Shown piece after piece: positions 20,207-31,775 of a stretch of DNA of 64,000 bases. A model generated the notes under the pieces. That model worked only from the letters and a program-made list of their open reading frames with translations, was not told where the DNA came from and searched no databases. The stretch covers positions 930,001 through 994,000 of the forward strand of contig JAQJZZ010000002.1 in assembly GCA_030077755.1 (NCBI GenBank), written 5' to 3'. Position 1 is the stretch's first letter. The number at the start of each line of letters is the position of its first letter. The DNA comes from Filosporella fistucella (Eukaryota > Ascomycota > Leotiomycetes > Helotiales). Both the position numbers and the translations under genes were made by a program.

Positions 20207-21816
20207 TCAAATTGACTGTGAGCTCGAGCGCGCCCATACTGTCCACCTCACAGAGACCTGCTCGCTTCCTTCAGACTCCCAGTCGTCCCTGCAAATCTCC
20301 TCGCCGAATCCTGCCAACTTAAATGCATTACTACGCATTATGGTCTCGAATTTCGCTGCCATCGATTTAGTATTAGGATCTCGGAGTGGCACGGCAACTA
20401 AGGCGCGACCATTTGCTTGCAATAGCTTCTCTATCATGCCCGCAACGAGTGCTGGGTGATGTTCATCATATAAAGGGTCAGCAGCAAGAATAATCTGTGT
20501 GATGTGAGCAATATGTAAAAGGGGGAAATAGGGAGGGTACCTCGAAGTTTTGGCATGGAAGAATAGCAATCGTGGCCTCCGGGTACTCCCAGTCCAGTAT
20601 ATCACCAGATATATAAGCGCCAGGTCTATCCGCGACAGTAGGGAGGTTTTCGCTGATATTATGTAGAAGGTTTTCTTTGATAGCTGGCAAGTCAGTGAGA
20701 AGAACATGTATACCAAATATGGCAGCTGCAGCGATTCCGACCTGTGATGGATTAGTATTTGCAAAGGGTCCAAAAGAAAGTGGTTCGGTAGATAATGAGT
20801 GTGAGGGGAATTTTGCAGAACTGCCATGCATGTGACATACCAAACCTGTGCCAGCGCCCAGCTCTAATGCCTTCACCGAAGGGACATAGTCCCTACACCC
20901 ACTGCTCTCTTTGCTTTCGTTGAGCAAAGCAGTAAAATGCTTGCTCCCAATGTCTTCAAGTTTCTTCGCGATAGTATAAGCGGTACCCCACTACAACTAG
21001 GTCAGTGTGCTCGTTCCGCTTGGGAGGAGATAATCAAGAGAAGCTTGTTTGTTGCGATTCGCGGTGAGGTGTCTTTTGATAAGACAACGAAAATCTAACA
21101 GTGAGGCAAAATAAAGGTGCTTCTTACAGTTTTCAATCCAAGATTATCTCCAGTGAGTGGTGGCTCACGGATATCGAATCTCAATTCTGGAATGCGGGCA
21201 CTGGCTGGTATAACCCACTTTGAAGCGTTAGCAACATAATATCTAAGTGGAGAAAGGGGAGAATAGACGGAATGGTGCTTAGAGTATGAAGAGGTCTTCA
21301 GCATCTAGTTGTTGTGCAGGCAACAGGTAAAGTATGAAAGATCTGGCTTACGGTACGAGTCATCTCAGGCATTGCTGGGGAGTATGATGTCAGCTCCAAA
21401 TGTGCTGGCGATGGGTCGGACGAAAGCAAGTTCGTTCAGAACGTACCAGACCTCCCACAACGCTCTGCCACTCTCTTGCTCGCCATTTCTAACAGAATAT
21501 CTCTCTTTCTTGTAGCTAGTATCACTTCACCATCTTTGCCGAGCGAATCCTCGAACCACTCGAAATCGCTGGCAATAACCGACATAAGGTAATTCAGTAT
21601 AACAGCCTTGTCAATTGGCTCCGAGTTCTCCGAGGACCCCCCATTTAAAAGAGCTTTTGGGGAATCATTTGATGGTCCATTCCATGTTGAAGGCTGAATT
21701 TGAAGTGATTCAAGAGTTTGTAAGACGTCTTCGTAAGAAGGTTGCGTGCGCAGATTTGTGAGGGAGCTCATGATGAGAGGAACGTTTCGAGCCGTGAACT
21801 TGTGAGCTTTACTCAT
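20207..21816 (-). CDS. Lysine methyltransferase-family protein (Methyltransf_16, EFM2/Rrg1-like)
   Basis: SAM-dependent protein methyltransferase. Six exons: 21447-21816, 21352-21374, 21128-21304, 20841-20990, 20541-20741 and 20207-20494 (402 aa). The second exon is only 23 nt. SAM motif I is ALELGAGTGL, and post-I is VLLTDLPAIKENLLHNI. The acidic/aromatic motif DPLYDEHHP follows IILAA, as in the FAM86/METTL21 class, where xDxxY marks protein-lysine methyltransferases. The N-terminal ~150 residues are less conserved. An alternative start MSSLTNLRT lies at 21771. The closest family by memory is yeast EFM2 (YBR271W) / fission-yeast Rrg1, methylating elongation factor eEF2; this assignment is tentative. 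It is divergent from NPR2. Confidence 0.85.
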
Positions 21817-22507
21817 GAGATTATCTCTACGCCTTGAGCCCAGTAAAGGGTCCCTTCCTGATATTGGGCAGTTCTAGGTCTGTTCTTCCGAGATTGTGGG
21901 TAGCAGCGACTTGGTCAAGGACTGCCTTGGGGCCTAACGATAATCGATGAGCTCAACAACTCCACAAGAATCTTGGGAACTCCCAACACCTACATAGGAG
22001 ACTGAAGACTTGCCACTCCGATGCCTCCACTGTCGTCGAAACAGATAAAACGTCGGATGTAAAAGGGTATATCACGTGATTCAAATGCGAGCGACGTTCT
22101 CTCTTTCGCACTGCCGTACCTATCTGGGCCGACAACTTCTTCAGGAAGACGCAACACCGAAGCAGAGAGAATAATCACTTTGCGAGCAAGAAACAACCAT
22201 TACTTCAAAGCTTCTTGCAAGTGAAGAGTGTTACTCCGAAGAAAATCATCCCTCTCTCGCTCTCGTCTAATCAGCCAATCGGTTAAAAGTCACTCCCCTC
22301 CGATATCATGGCGTCCACAGCTCCCGATCTAGGTCCCAATTGCAATAGTCCCCTTGCTCAAGGTTCAGGTAGTCAAGAACAATCAGGAGCATCTGAGATT
22401 GATTCTATATCACTCCTCGTCGAAACCTTTCCATCTCAGGTTTGGAACAAGAAGGAAAAGCGAGAAGTGTTCCACAAAACTCTGAGTACCGGGCCTTGGA
22501 CGAACAC
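21817..22507. promoter_or_regulatory. Divergent promoter, methyltransferase / NPR2, with uORF
   Basis: About 0.7 kb shared upstream region. It has a CACGTG at about 22073-22078 (atatCACGTGattc) and the long uORF listed separately. Confidence 0.4.
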
Positions 22508-22514
22508 ATCATGA
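22308..22514 (+). promoter_or_regulatory. 68-codon upstream ORF overlapping the NPR2 start (ATGA)
   Basis: A true ATG in strong context (atatcATGG) opens a 68-codon frame whose TGA overlaps the NPR2 ATG (tcATGAtt at 22509-22516). The peptide is not low-complexity (MASTAPDLGPNCNSPLAQGS at the start, KREVFHKTLS near the end). It could be a regulatory uORF feeding NPR2 by termination-reinitiation. It could also be an N-terminal exon if an unrecognised intron joins it to the NPR2 frame. Confidence 0.5.
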
Positions 22515-23902
22515 TTCAGGGCATCTTCTTCACGCGCTTTCTTCCCGAGCAAGGTATGTAAAGTCTTTGAGAATTTCAGATCCAGTTTCATGTCTCTGAA
22601 TCATTAGAGCTGCTTTCCACGCCCGATCTGTATTTGTTATGATACCAACACGTGACTCTAACACTTTCCAGGAACGAAAGTCGTCCATCAGAGCCCTCCA
22701 GGATGCATTGTCCCGGAGCCAGATGTCGACAAGCCTCGTCTCTTTGATTTCGATACTATGGCCGAGTACATCATTCCCAGACAAGCTTTCTGCAATCGCT
22801 ATGTCACCATCTGTGATCCCGACCACAGATACCGAATCCTAGGCCATCCTGTCTGCATCAAGGACGAGAAGTACACTAGGAATGAATTTATGTTCAACTT
22901 CTGCATTGTCATTGGTGTTGATGTGGATAGTACCCCTTATGAGGCTGTTGTCAGGAGATTGGCAAGCACTTTCACAGAAATGGAGATTCAGAACCAGTTC
23001 TTGAGTCAGGAGGTGTCCAATTCGAAGGATAGACGCTCGATTGCTGCTCTATTGGAAATAATCAAGGAGGATTTAAACAACTACAATGAGTGCATGATTC
23101 CAGTTGGTACGTAACGCCTTCTCGAGACATGGAAGGCAGCTCTTGGCTAATAGCAAAAGACGATGCCAATACTATCAACATGAAGCTCTTCCCTATTCAC
23201 AATTACCCACCTCCAGTAAAATCCTGGCACGTTCCCATCTCCAAGATAAAATTCTCCGAAATCATGGACGACAACTGGGACCTCACCATGAAGAAAGTAA
23301 TCAAGCATATCGACGGTATCAAAGATGTCCGCCGAATTGCCCACGACGCAGATGTCGCTCTTGATCTCGCGAAAAAGGCTCTCCAACATCTTCTCTTCTA
23401 CGATGGTATCATAATGCTAGATCTCTTCCTCTTCAATAACATATATGCTCCCACCCCAGAAGTCAACGACTTCATCGAAGACCGCGAAGGAATGCAAGAT
23501 GAATGCGCAAATTACGTGTATATCAACGGACCCCGCCTTCCAAACTACTATCTCTGCCGCCTCTTCACCTCTCTCTGCACTTCTCGCAATCTCAAGGAAT
23601 GGCTTAAGCTACACAGCGATCAAGGTTTCCACGTCCTTAATTACGTCGATGTGCGCCGCTTCATTCAATTCGGAGTCATCAAAGGCTTGGTTTATAGAGT
23701 TCATAAATATGGTGTTCTTCCTTCGAATATGGAGTCCCTGGCTAGAGGAGAGGGTGTTGAGGAGGGAATGGGCGCCTACATGGATGGGAGGCATTGTTTT
23801 GATCAGATCACGACGGAGAAGAATATGGGGGATGCCAAGATCATGGATGCGATCATGAAGGTCCCTAAGGATAAGGAGACACCTTTTATTATCTATCGCT
23901 GA
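22511..23902 (+). CDS. NPR2: Nitrogen permease regulator 2 (GATOR1/SEACIT subunit)
   Basis: Subunit of the Npr2-Npr3-Iml1 complex, which acts at the vacuole as the Gtr1-directed GAP that lowers TORC1 activity when amino acids are scarce. Exons 22511-22553, 22672-23106 and 23160-23902 (406 aa). The N-terminal longin-like domain is clear: GIFFTRFLPEQGTKVVHQ, then IVPEP, FDFDTMAEYIIPRQAFCNRY, YRILGHPVCI and RNEFMFNFCIVI. The C-terminal half includes DIKDVRRIAHDADV-like helices (here GIKDVRRIAHDADVAL), LLFYDGIIMLDLFLF and a winged-helix-like GLVYRVHKYGVLP. The length suits the family. The start MIQGIFFTRF is chosen because family members begin here and intron 1 follows in phase. A long uORF overlaps the start codon, so translational control is possible. 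Confidence 0.95.
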
Positions 23903-24219
23903 TAACGAGGGCGTCTCTGGTCCTTAGGGGGGTGACCGCGCTTTCTTTTTACGATACCCGGATACATTCCAGGCGTTCAAGGCGTTTGGGGATTCGATAG
24001 AGCTAGTAGTTAGGTAGCATTAAAGACGATTTTTGCTTCTTTGATGACGTCTACTCTACCCGATTGCTCCTAAGGCGCACAAGTACTTGAGAAAAAGTCA
24101 CTTGAATAAGGTGCATTGGCTTATTATCCACCCAACCCAACCTAAGCTTTAAGCAGGTAAGCAAGATATAGTCAAGCACCCTTGGCTTTCCAATCAAATG
24201 TCTTCATATAGAAGACCCA
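23903..24219. other. Convergent intergenic region
   Basis: About 320 bp between NPR2 and the small minus-strand secreted gene. It is presumably both 3' UTRs; nothing else seen. Confidence 0.35.
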
Positions 24220-24715
24220 TCAATACCCCTTATAATTTCCTGGCTTCCCTTTGTTCCCATTCTTCCCCTTTCCATTATTATTGTTATTATAATTGTTGTT
24301 GTTATTGTAACTGTTCTTCCCATCAATATCATAATCATCGTCGCAATCGTCTACTAGTCGATTAGCCTGCCTTCTGTGCCGTGGTTGATAGGTTCCTCAA
24401 TTTCGACGGAACTGAATTCTGTGCTGGCAAGCTGACACTTACCATCATCATCGTCATCATCGTCATCATCTCTTGCAATTTTCAAATTCTTTCCCTCAAC
24501 ACGTTCCCACTTCACTTCTGCAACATGCCGGTGCTTTACAGCAGGAACTGGAATTGCCAGGCTATCTCGATGCACAACGGCACTGCTTGGGGTCTATAAA
24601 TATATCAGTCTTGCTCCTCACGGGTTGAGGAAATACATACAGCTATTGGGACAGCTGCGACGAGGCTGGTACATCCTGCAAGTGCCAATGTAACAACAAT
24701 AGATTGAAAATGCAT
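24220..24715 (-). CDS. Small secreted Asp/Asn-rich protein (119 aa)
   Basis: Three short exons, 24641-24715, 24443-24593 and 24220-24353, missed by simple ORF calling. The signal peptide MHFQSIVVTLALAGCTSLVA ends near residue 20. The mature part has a His/Lys-containing region (VKHRHVAEVKWERVEGKN), then a run of eight Asp codons ending at intron 2, then more acidic residues around a single Cys (DDCDDDYD). The tail is Asn/Gly/Lys-rich (SYNNNNNYNNNNNGKGKNG). Intron 2 has GTAAGTG and a tandem TAGTAG acceptor; both choices keep frame (119 or 118 aa). The composition suggests a disordered, metal- or wall-binding secreted protein. No family is recognised; coding is inferred from signal peptide, splice signals and frame closure. 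Confidence 0.6.
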
Positions 24716-26872
24716 CTTGTGGGGATTGTTGATTGAAGTCAGATACCTGGTCTTTGGTATTGAGCTTAGAGGCTTCGTTGATGAGGATCATTGAGAGCAG
24801 AGAAGGAGGATTATATAGAGATTGCAGATGTTCTAGATCCTTTCGATATGGTCTCTATCCCAAAGAATACGTCAATGAAGTTGAACATACTTTCGATTCT
24901 GCATTGTGAAATACGAGAATGTAAGTTCGTCTTCGGCTTTCCGGGTCGATTTGAGAAGCCTCACTAACATGACGACGAGGAGATCGATGAAAAGAATGTG
25001 AAGGTATCATGCATGGGGAATATGTCTGTATGGCAACTGTACCTTTCGAATTGGGCGAGCATATAATGCCAAGTGCGGGGTTGTTTTCTTGATTAATCGA
25101 AGTCTTAATCTGATATGAATTGCTTGCAATTCAAAATCTTGCCCAGACTATGGGCAGAGTCCTCACACCGGCATCTAGCCAACCACAGCACAGACCCGGG
25201 CCATATCAAGCCCACTTGATGTCAGGTCGATTCGGGTAGCAGAGGATTGGGAATAGCGAATATGCTGGGGTTTTCAAGCCAAGCCAGTTCAGCCGCAGTC
25301 TTTTTATCCGACCGAGAAGCTTCAGAGGTCCAAATATTGCAGTGCACAGTGGTCGCAAGGAGTTAGGCATGATTGTGAAAAGCTTATGGTCCGAGTAACC
25401 CGAGGTGTGCGCCAAGCTTTGATCCGAAAGCTTCAGTTGAAACATTTCCTAGGCGCGGAAGCCATGGAATCCCGGTACACTTATCATCGGCATAGACTTC
25501 AGCATATGACAGTGTGGCGCTTTGCGTTCCTACGTATCAAATAATGTAGAAAAAAGTAGAACAGCTCGGGCTCTTTTGGAGAAGTTACTGCCCCAAAGTC
25601 ACGGATCTGACACTCAATACTAAGACATGGTAGACAAACCTGAGTACAGATAAATGCGGAATGATATCATCCATGGATCTCAATGTGGGTATCAAAGATG
25701 ATCTGCGTCAGAACTCCCCGACAAACTTAAACATGGTTCCCATAGCATTTAAGCTTGATCGCATGGACAATGCCAAGGATGTGAGGCAATTCAACCATGC
25801 TTGAACATAAAAGACTACCCGTGCCAGTAGCATGGGATTAACCCGAGCTCAATTTTGTTGGCTTCTCGTTTAGATCAGATCACAAACGCGTCTCTTGATC
25901 GCTCCGATCGTCATCCTGTAATGCATTAAACGGCAAGAGTTTAAAAGAGTAGGCAGTCCAATGATGCTGGACACATTGAGGAACGAAAGAACGTGAAAAG
26001 ACAGCTTCAAGGCTCCGTTCACTGCTTAGCAGAGCTTTGATCTGAAATCCTCACTATTTCACCTGATACTTTCCCCGTTTGGGCCTCGACAATCGAGTGG
26101 CGAGCAGGATCTTGATTGAAGTCAGCCTCGACAGTTCGGATAATGCAAGAAACTTCGATGTATCATGATGGAAGCGAACTTTGACTTCTTTCTCTTCGGA
26201 TGCTTAGGCCTCGACTTCGAAAATCAAACATCTCACCTGAAAGCCCTTTGCTCAAAGCCTTGTAGCGAGTTGCCAGAATTTTAACCATTCACCAGAAGAG
26301 CCGAGATTATCGCGAACTTATTTTGTGTGGATTTGATGACTCTCCTAGGATTGACTATCCAAAATGCACTTTAGATGATTCAAGCATTGCTCTCTTCCTT
26401 CGTCGTCGATACTTTCGCGTTCGCATCCCCTTACTCCGAGGCACATGAATTGAGCGTAGAGATGCTGCCAAGAGTTTGATTGTTTGACATTGCTATAATT
26501 GACAAGTTGACATGTCGAAAAGAATGACAGGGCATCAAGATTATTGTTCTGTCAATTCTGCCAGCTATCAACAAAGAAACTGAAAGCAGGAAGGGCGTGA
26601 AATCTTTAAGTCCCTCAACTCAGTCCCATTTAGGAAGGTGGGGTGAAAAAGCACGTGAAATGGTGGACCAATTGCCTATTTTGCTCGCCGATTGAAGTCC
26701 AATGCTGTAATTTTTACACAATTTTAGTATTAGGGGTTTACAACAGTAAGAACGGCCTGACTCACGCCGACTATAATAAGTCTCTTCAAGAGCTATTGAT
26801 CTATTTCATTCCTCTCCTTCACAAAGTTTTTTCCATAATCTCATTGTCGTCCTCCAGTTTATAACCTGCACC
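24716..26872. other. Long intergenic region, no gene seen
   Basis: 2.16 kb between the divergent small secreted gene and the GNAT gene. Open frames are short (the longest is about 79 codons, 25206-25445 minus) and without family signature. No transposon ends, target-site duplications or tRNA were recognised. Confidence 0.4.
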
Positions 26873-27688
26873 ATGGCAAGCATATCCGAAGCCCCTACAA
26901 CGATAGAGAGCCACACAGCTCCCGCTCCCAAACAACCCACAAGCTCAGAGCCCATAATCTTTCGGAAGGGCACTATCTGGGATGGACCAGAGTTAGGTCG
27001 TATTGCAGCAGACACTTACTACGATACGGAACTTACACATTTTCTTTCACCAAATCGGGGCAAATATCGCCGTCAATATATCAGAGGATTCAGTAATCGT
27101 GCGACACAACGAATGTTCAATCCAAGAAGTCTGACATACGTTGCATGCAAAGCTTCAAACCCGAACCTACCTATCGGTTACGCTCAATTTATGCGAGTTG
27201 GCGATGATGCTGGAGCAAAGAAACAGATTGAAAGCCATTCTCGACTTGAGAGAATCTTCTTATTTGTCTTTGGACACTTATTTTCCATATATTGCAAGCT
27301 ACTATATCTCATCGATCCTGACAAATCTGAGGATCATAAGGCATTGCAAGCGATGTTTGCATGGGAGAGGGAGGACGATGAAAAACACTGGGATTCTCAT
27401 CCGGAAAGGAAGAATCGTTGGGTTGCTATCAGTGTGGTGGTCAGGAGTGAATTTCAAGGGAAGAAGATTGGGAAAAAGCTTATGGGTGAAGTAATCAAAA
27501 GGGCAGAGGAGGAGAATGTCCCGGTTGGGCTGGCAGCAAGTGCTCCTGGTGAAAAGATGTATCGAAGTGTAGGGTTTGAACTTCTTTCCAGATTTTCAAA
27601 TACCCAATCAACTTTCGAACAAAATGAAGGAGGAATCATGATGTGGACTCCACCAGCTTGGAAGGAAAAGGATAGTGTGAAGATATGA
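26873..27688 (+). CDS. GNAT-family N-acetyltransferase
   Basis: Single-exon 271-aa protein with strong start context (caccATGGC). It is an acetyl-CoA-dependent acetyltransferase of the fungal GNAT group. The acetyl-CoA motif A is VVVRSEFQGKKIGKKLM (about 187-203), carrying the Q-x-x-I-G-K-K pyrophosphate loop. The following beta-bulge region is PVGLAASAPGEKMYRSVGFE (about 217-236), with the usual Y-x-x-x-G-F. The N-terminal GNAT strand is IIFRKGTIWDGPELGRIAAD. A hydrophobic insert in the middle (IFLFVFGHLFSIYCKLLYLI) is helical and could contact a membrane. The substrate is unknown: a small molecule, peptide or antibiotic-like amine is possible. Confidence 0.85.
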   Translation: MASISEAPTTIESHTAPAPKQPTSSEPIIFRKGTIWDGPELGRIAADTYYDTELTHFLSPNRGKYRRQYIRGFSNRATQRMFNPRSLTYVACKASNPNLPIGYAQFMRVGDDAGAKKQIESHSRLERIFLFVFGHLFSIYCKLLYLIDPDKSEDHKALQAMFAWEREDDEKHWDSHPERKNRWVAISVVVRSEFQGKKIGKKLMGEVIKRAEEENVPVGLAASAPGEKMYRSVGFELLSRFSNTQSTFEQNEGGIMMWTPPAWKEKDSVKI

Positions 27689-28185
27689 GTGTCAAGGCTG
27701 GTATAGAACTTGAATTTATTAAGACAGGTAAATTTAGACGGACAATTTTATTCAGAAGAATACTGCAATTTTTGGGTTATCCTAGCATCGAGATAAAGGC
27801 CGATATAATCAAAATTGAATGATAGAATAACTAACACAATTATTTCCTCACCACATAACGCAGCCAATCCACCTCGATACGTGTATTAGTCAGCCAAGTC
27901 TCCAGCGGAGCACCGAGCGGCAGTTTGTTTGGTACCTATTTTGGCGTGCAGATCCCTTAGCTGCCATCCTTCCCCAGATCCTTGGATTTTGCAATCCGTT
28001 ACCTACAACACATCAGCCATATATACGCGTCGTTTATATTTTGGAATACTTCTCCTTACCAGCATAGCAGCATCAATTGCGACTACGATGTGCGAATATA
28101 CGACTTCGATTGGCATCTTTTAGAACCCCCACCGCGCCTTAGGATCACAAATCAACAAGAATTACAATGGAGGAGGGTTATCACA
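27689..28185 (+). promoter_or_regulatory. Upstream region of the ankyrin-CorA gene
   Basis: About 500 bp. The open frame through it has no ATG before 28186. A 25-codon out-of-frame uORF starts at 28167 (ATGGAGGAG) and ends at 28244, overlapping the main start. Confidence 0.4.
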
Positions 28186-31100
28186 ATGGCACAAAATATT
28201 GGAGAGAAGCTTTCCAGGTCACGGTCCAGATCAAGCGACCATAATCAGCGACTCGAGCCTCACCTTCTTCGAGCTGCAGAAGCAGACGATGTCGACGAAC
28301 TGCGACAGATATTGGACTCTGCCAGAAAGAGGAACCAGCTGAACGACAACTTTCTTCGAATTGGATTGATGCGAAGTGCTGAGAAAGGCAAAGACAAAGC
28401 TACACAGTTTTTGCTTGATGAAGGTGCGCCTCCTGATGGAGCTCCTGGGAACAGGTTGTCGCCACTCCTTCGAGCTGTGGAAAGAGATCACAAAGTCATT
28501 GTCCACAAGCTTCTCGAGCATGGCGCAAAGACAGAAACGCCAGACAAGAAAGGTAGAACGGCTCTCATGACAGCAGCTTGGAAGAATCATTGGCATATTT
28601 TGAATTCTCTTATAATCAAAGGTGCCAATGTGAATGCGAAAGATTTAAAGGGTAGAAATGTACTCCATAATCTTGCTGCAGACAAACAATGTGACTGGGG
28701 CGACTCTGTAATCGAGCTTTTGCTCAGTCAAAATGTGCACATTGATGGGCCGGAAGGACAAGATGACCTGGGACGATCTCCATTGCACTGGGCCTGTGCT
28801 ACGGGGAAGAAACGATTAGCAGAATTGCTAATTTTTAGAACAAATGGACCGAGAGCTGATATTTCGGCCGTAGAAATCCGGGGAAAGACCAGCCTTCACT
28901 TAGCTGCCTCTCATGGCTGGGACGACATTGTTGAGCTTCTGTTAGCATACAATGCTGACATCCACGCCAAGAGTGATGGAGCATGGACAGCTCTCCATAA
29001 TGCGGCAGAGAAAGGTTTCGTTTCGACTGTTCGGATCTTGCTTGGTGCGGGGTCGGATATCAATGCTAAGCTACTCACTGGGATTACCCCTTTGCATCTG
29101 GCAGCTCAAGGAGGCCATACAGAAGTTGTGAAATGCTTCTTGGAGCGGAAAGATCTGAAGCGAGCTGCTCGGGATTCTTTTGGAAGCACAGCCTTTTTGA
29201 GAGCCGCTCAGAATCGACACAAAGAAATTGTCAATCTGCTTGCACCTTTCAATCATCTAGAATCCATGTCACAAGATGCTCTCGGAGCCTGCAATGGCTT
29301 TAATGCAACGATTGTCGATTTTGGTAATTTTCGAAATGAAAATCGGGTGGTAAGGCGAACTGTGTACGGTAAGATGGTTCATTATTCCTTGATCTTGTGC
29401 TTCTACTCGACTTCGAGTTCCTTGTCGAGATCACACAGTCCCATTCTCAGGTTGTCTCTATCAATGTCGTGGATCATCAGACTGATATTTTATTAGAGTT
29501 GCTCTATGGTCGTGACCCGATCAATCCTAGAAAGCCAAAGCTCACAATATTGCCCAACGAAAAAGCGTCAGAGTTTAGATGGATCCACTTACCAGCGAAC
29601 AACATGGCATGGATTGAGGTCCTCATAACCAAGCTGTTCATTGAGGAGGGAGCTAGTGATATTGAAGGCTACAAAGCTTTGGAGAGGTCATTTAGCCACC
29701 AGCATAGAGGACAACAAACCCATTCACATTTCATGCGGCCCCTTTGCCAGACAACAACAAGGGCAGCACGATTGCCTCAGCAAGAAGAGCCAGTCGATGA
29801 AGCGGTTGAAAAGGGCCCACCAGCAATTGTTGTAAGCGGACCATCCGGCTCGAGCTTTGTTCCAAAAACACCGACAAGAAGTTCTACAGCTCGCGAAGAA
29901 AGCTCAGAGACTCTAAAAGCGTCAGGGAGTGCCAAAGATCTTCCCAAAATAATACAAAAAGACAAAGGCAAGAGATATCATGGCAAAGGCACCAAGTCTC
30001 CGAAAGGGTCTGAGAAAGAGTTTCATGGTGGATCTAGACACTCTCTTGAAACTCGGCGGCCACATTCCCCCGGTTCTCCTAATCATTCAGGGAGAAGCCA
30101 AGCCACTGTGCCGAAGGGCAACATCTTCACATACATGCCATATCTACATTTTGAAAGCAGCCAACGCCGTGAAGAGATGCAAGAGGCAATCAAGAGAGCA
30201 GAGTTTTTGCGAGCGCCTGGTTGCCCATCATTTGGAAAAGCCGCAACATACGATGAGATGCTTATTCGAGCACATTTAGCAACTTCTGCTGTTTCACTGC
30301 ATGTTCGGCGCACACTTGATCAGTCATTCTATCACAATATTGATACGGAGAGTCGCGACCATGACCAGGTTGTGTATCGCTACCAGCTCAATCGTAAGAG
30401 GCAAGGTGATACCAACCTTGAAGATCCCAAAATTCTGATGGTGGACCAGATGTGGTTATGGATACTCGGCAAGGATCTGGTCGTGACAGCCTTCCCTCAG
30501 CGATGGCAACAGCCTAAAAATGACCCTCTTAACGTGCTCGATAGCGTTATTGAGGACATAAACAACAAGACTCGTGAGCCGGTCAGGTCTGTCTATGACC
30601 TTGCGATGATCATTACCAGTCGTTGTACTGGGGTTTTCAACAAGAATCAAATGGGCAACGAAGACTATCAATTTTTGGATATGTTCGAGTCAAGCATTGG
30701 AAGCGCAACTGACAGGGAGACCTTTCTATTCAAAGAGTTTAATGAAGCTTCCGCACAAGCTTCTACATGGCTACAACAGAATCGGCGACCAAGCCATTTC
30801 ACGAGATACTTGGAGCGTCATGGGATGGACAAGCAGGCGAGGAAAGAAGCTAAAATCATGGAACGAGCAGAAGAGGAGGAAAAGTTCAAATTTGAAGAGT
30901 TCATGCGGAGTCCTCTATTTGTCGACAAACTTTTAGATATTGGCAAAGAAACCGACTTGCTTGCAGAAACTAAAGATATACGGGACGAGTTAAACATGAT
31001 TGCTAAAGTCTTGGATGATCAACGGAGCGTATTACCAGATTTACAAGAAGCGATTTGTGATATCTATTTAGGGGAGCAGAGATCCCAGAACGAGGTCAAG

Positions 31101-31775
31101 AAGGGATTCAGAGAACAATTAAAATCCATCGAAGTTCACCTCAAAGATATCGATAGAATGGACAGGCAAGCAGAAAGAATCTACAAATCCATCACCGACA
31201 TGCTGGACCTGAAGCAGAAACACGCCAACGCCTTCGAAGCCAGATTCGCCCGAGACCAGGCATCTTCTACAGCTCGACAGAGTCAAACCATCATGGTTTT
31301 CACCATTGTAACAATTATCTTCCTCCCTCTCAGTTTCATAGCCAGCTTCTTCGCAATCAACATACGCGATTTCCCCCATTCAGAAACAGGACCCAGTCTC
31401 CCACTCTCCTACGTCTCAAAATACCTCTTTGGCATCGGTTTCGCTGTCTCTATCCCTCTTGTAGCGATAGCGCTCAGTCTGGACGATATCAGTGACATAA
31501 TACGACAGATCAGACACTGGAATACACAACGTAAATTAAGGAATGAGTTACTGCTTGATGAGGCGGGAAGTGGACGTGATGCTCTAGGCGTCATGAAGTT
31601 GGAACAGGCTATTAGTATGGCGAGGAAGAGTGTCGAGACGGAGTGGATTAGGGAGAGGCTTTCTACGGGGAGGAGGCCTGGGACGGCGGGGGAGAGAGAG
31701 GGGCAGGTTATGAATACGGGGTTTAGGATTAGAGATGTGGAGAGGGGGTTGGAGGTTAGTCGGAAGGGGACGTAA
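28186..31775 (+). CDS. Ankyrin-repeat protein with C-terminal CorA-like membrane domain
   Basis: 1166 aa from exons 28186-29349 and 29439-31775 (intron GTAAGG...CACAG; an alternative acceptor at 29450 removes four residues). The start is the first ATG of the frame, in good context (cacaATGGC). About eight ankyrin repeats fill residues ~30-385, for example GRTALMTAAWKNHWHILNSL, GRSPLHWACATGKKRLAELL, GKTSLHLAASHGWDDIVELL and GITPLHLAAQGGHTEVVKCF. A Ser/Lys-rich linker follows (~510-580), then a CorA-like domain with a long coiled stalk. Two C-terminal membrane helices close it: MVFTIVTIIFLPLSFIASFF and LFGIGFAVSIPLVAIALSL. The CorA GMN signature after the first helix is replaced by AIN, so Mg2+ transport is doubtful. 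Such fusions are numerous in Leotiomycetes, and a sensor role is proposed by inference. Confidence 0.9.
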
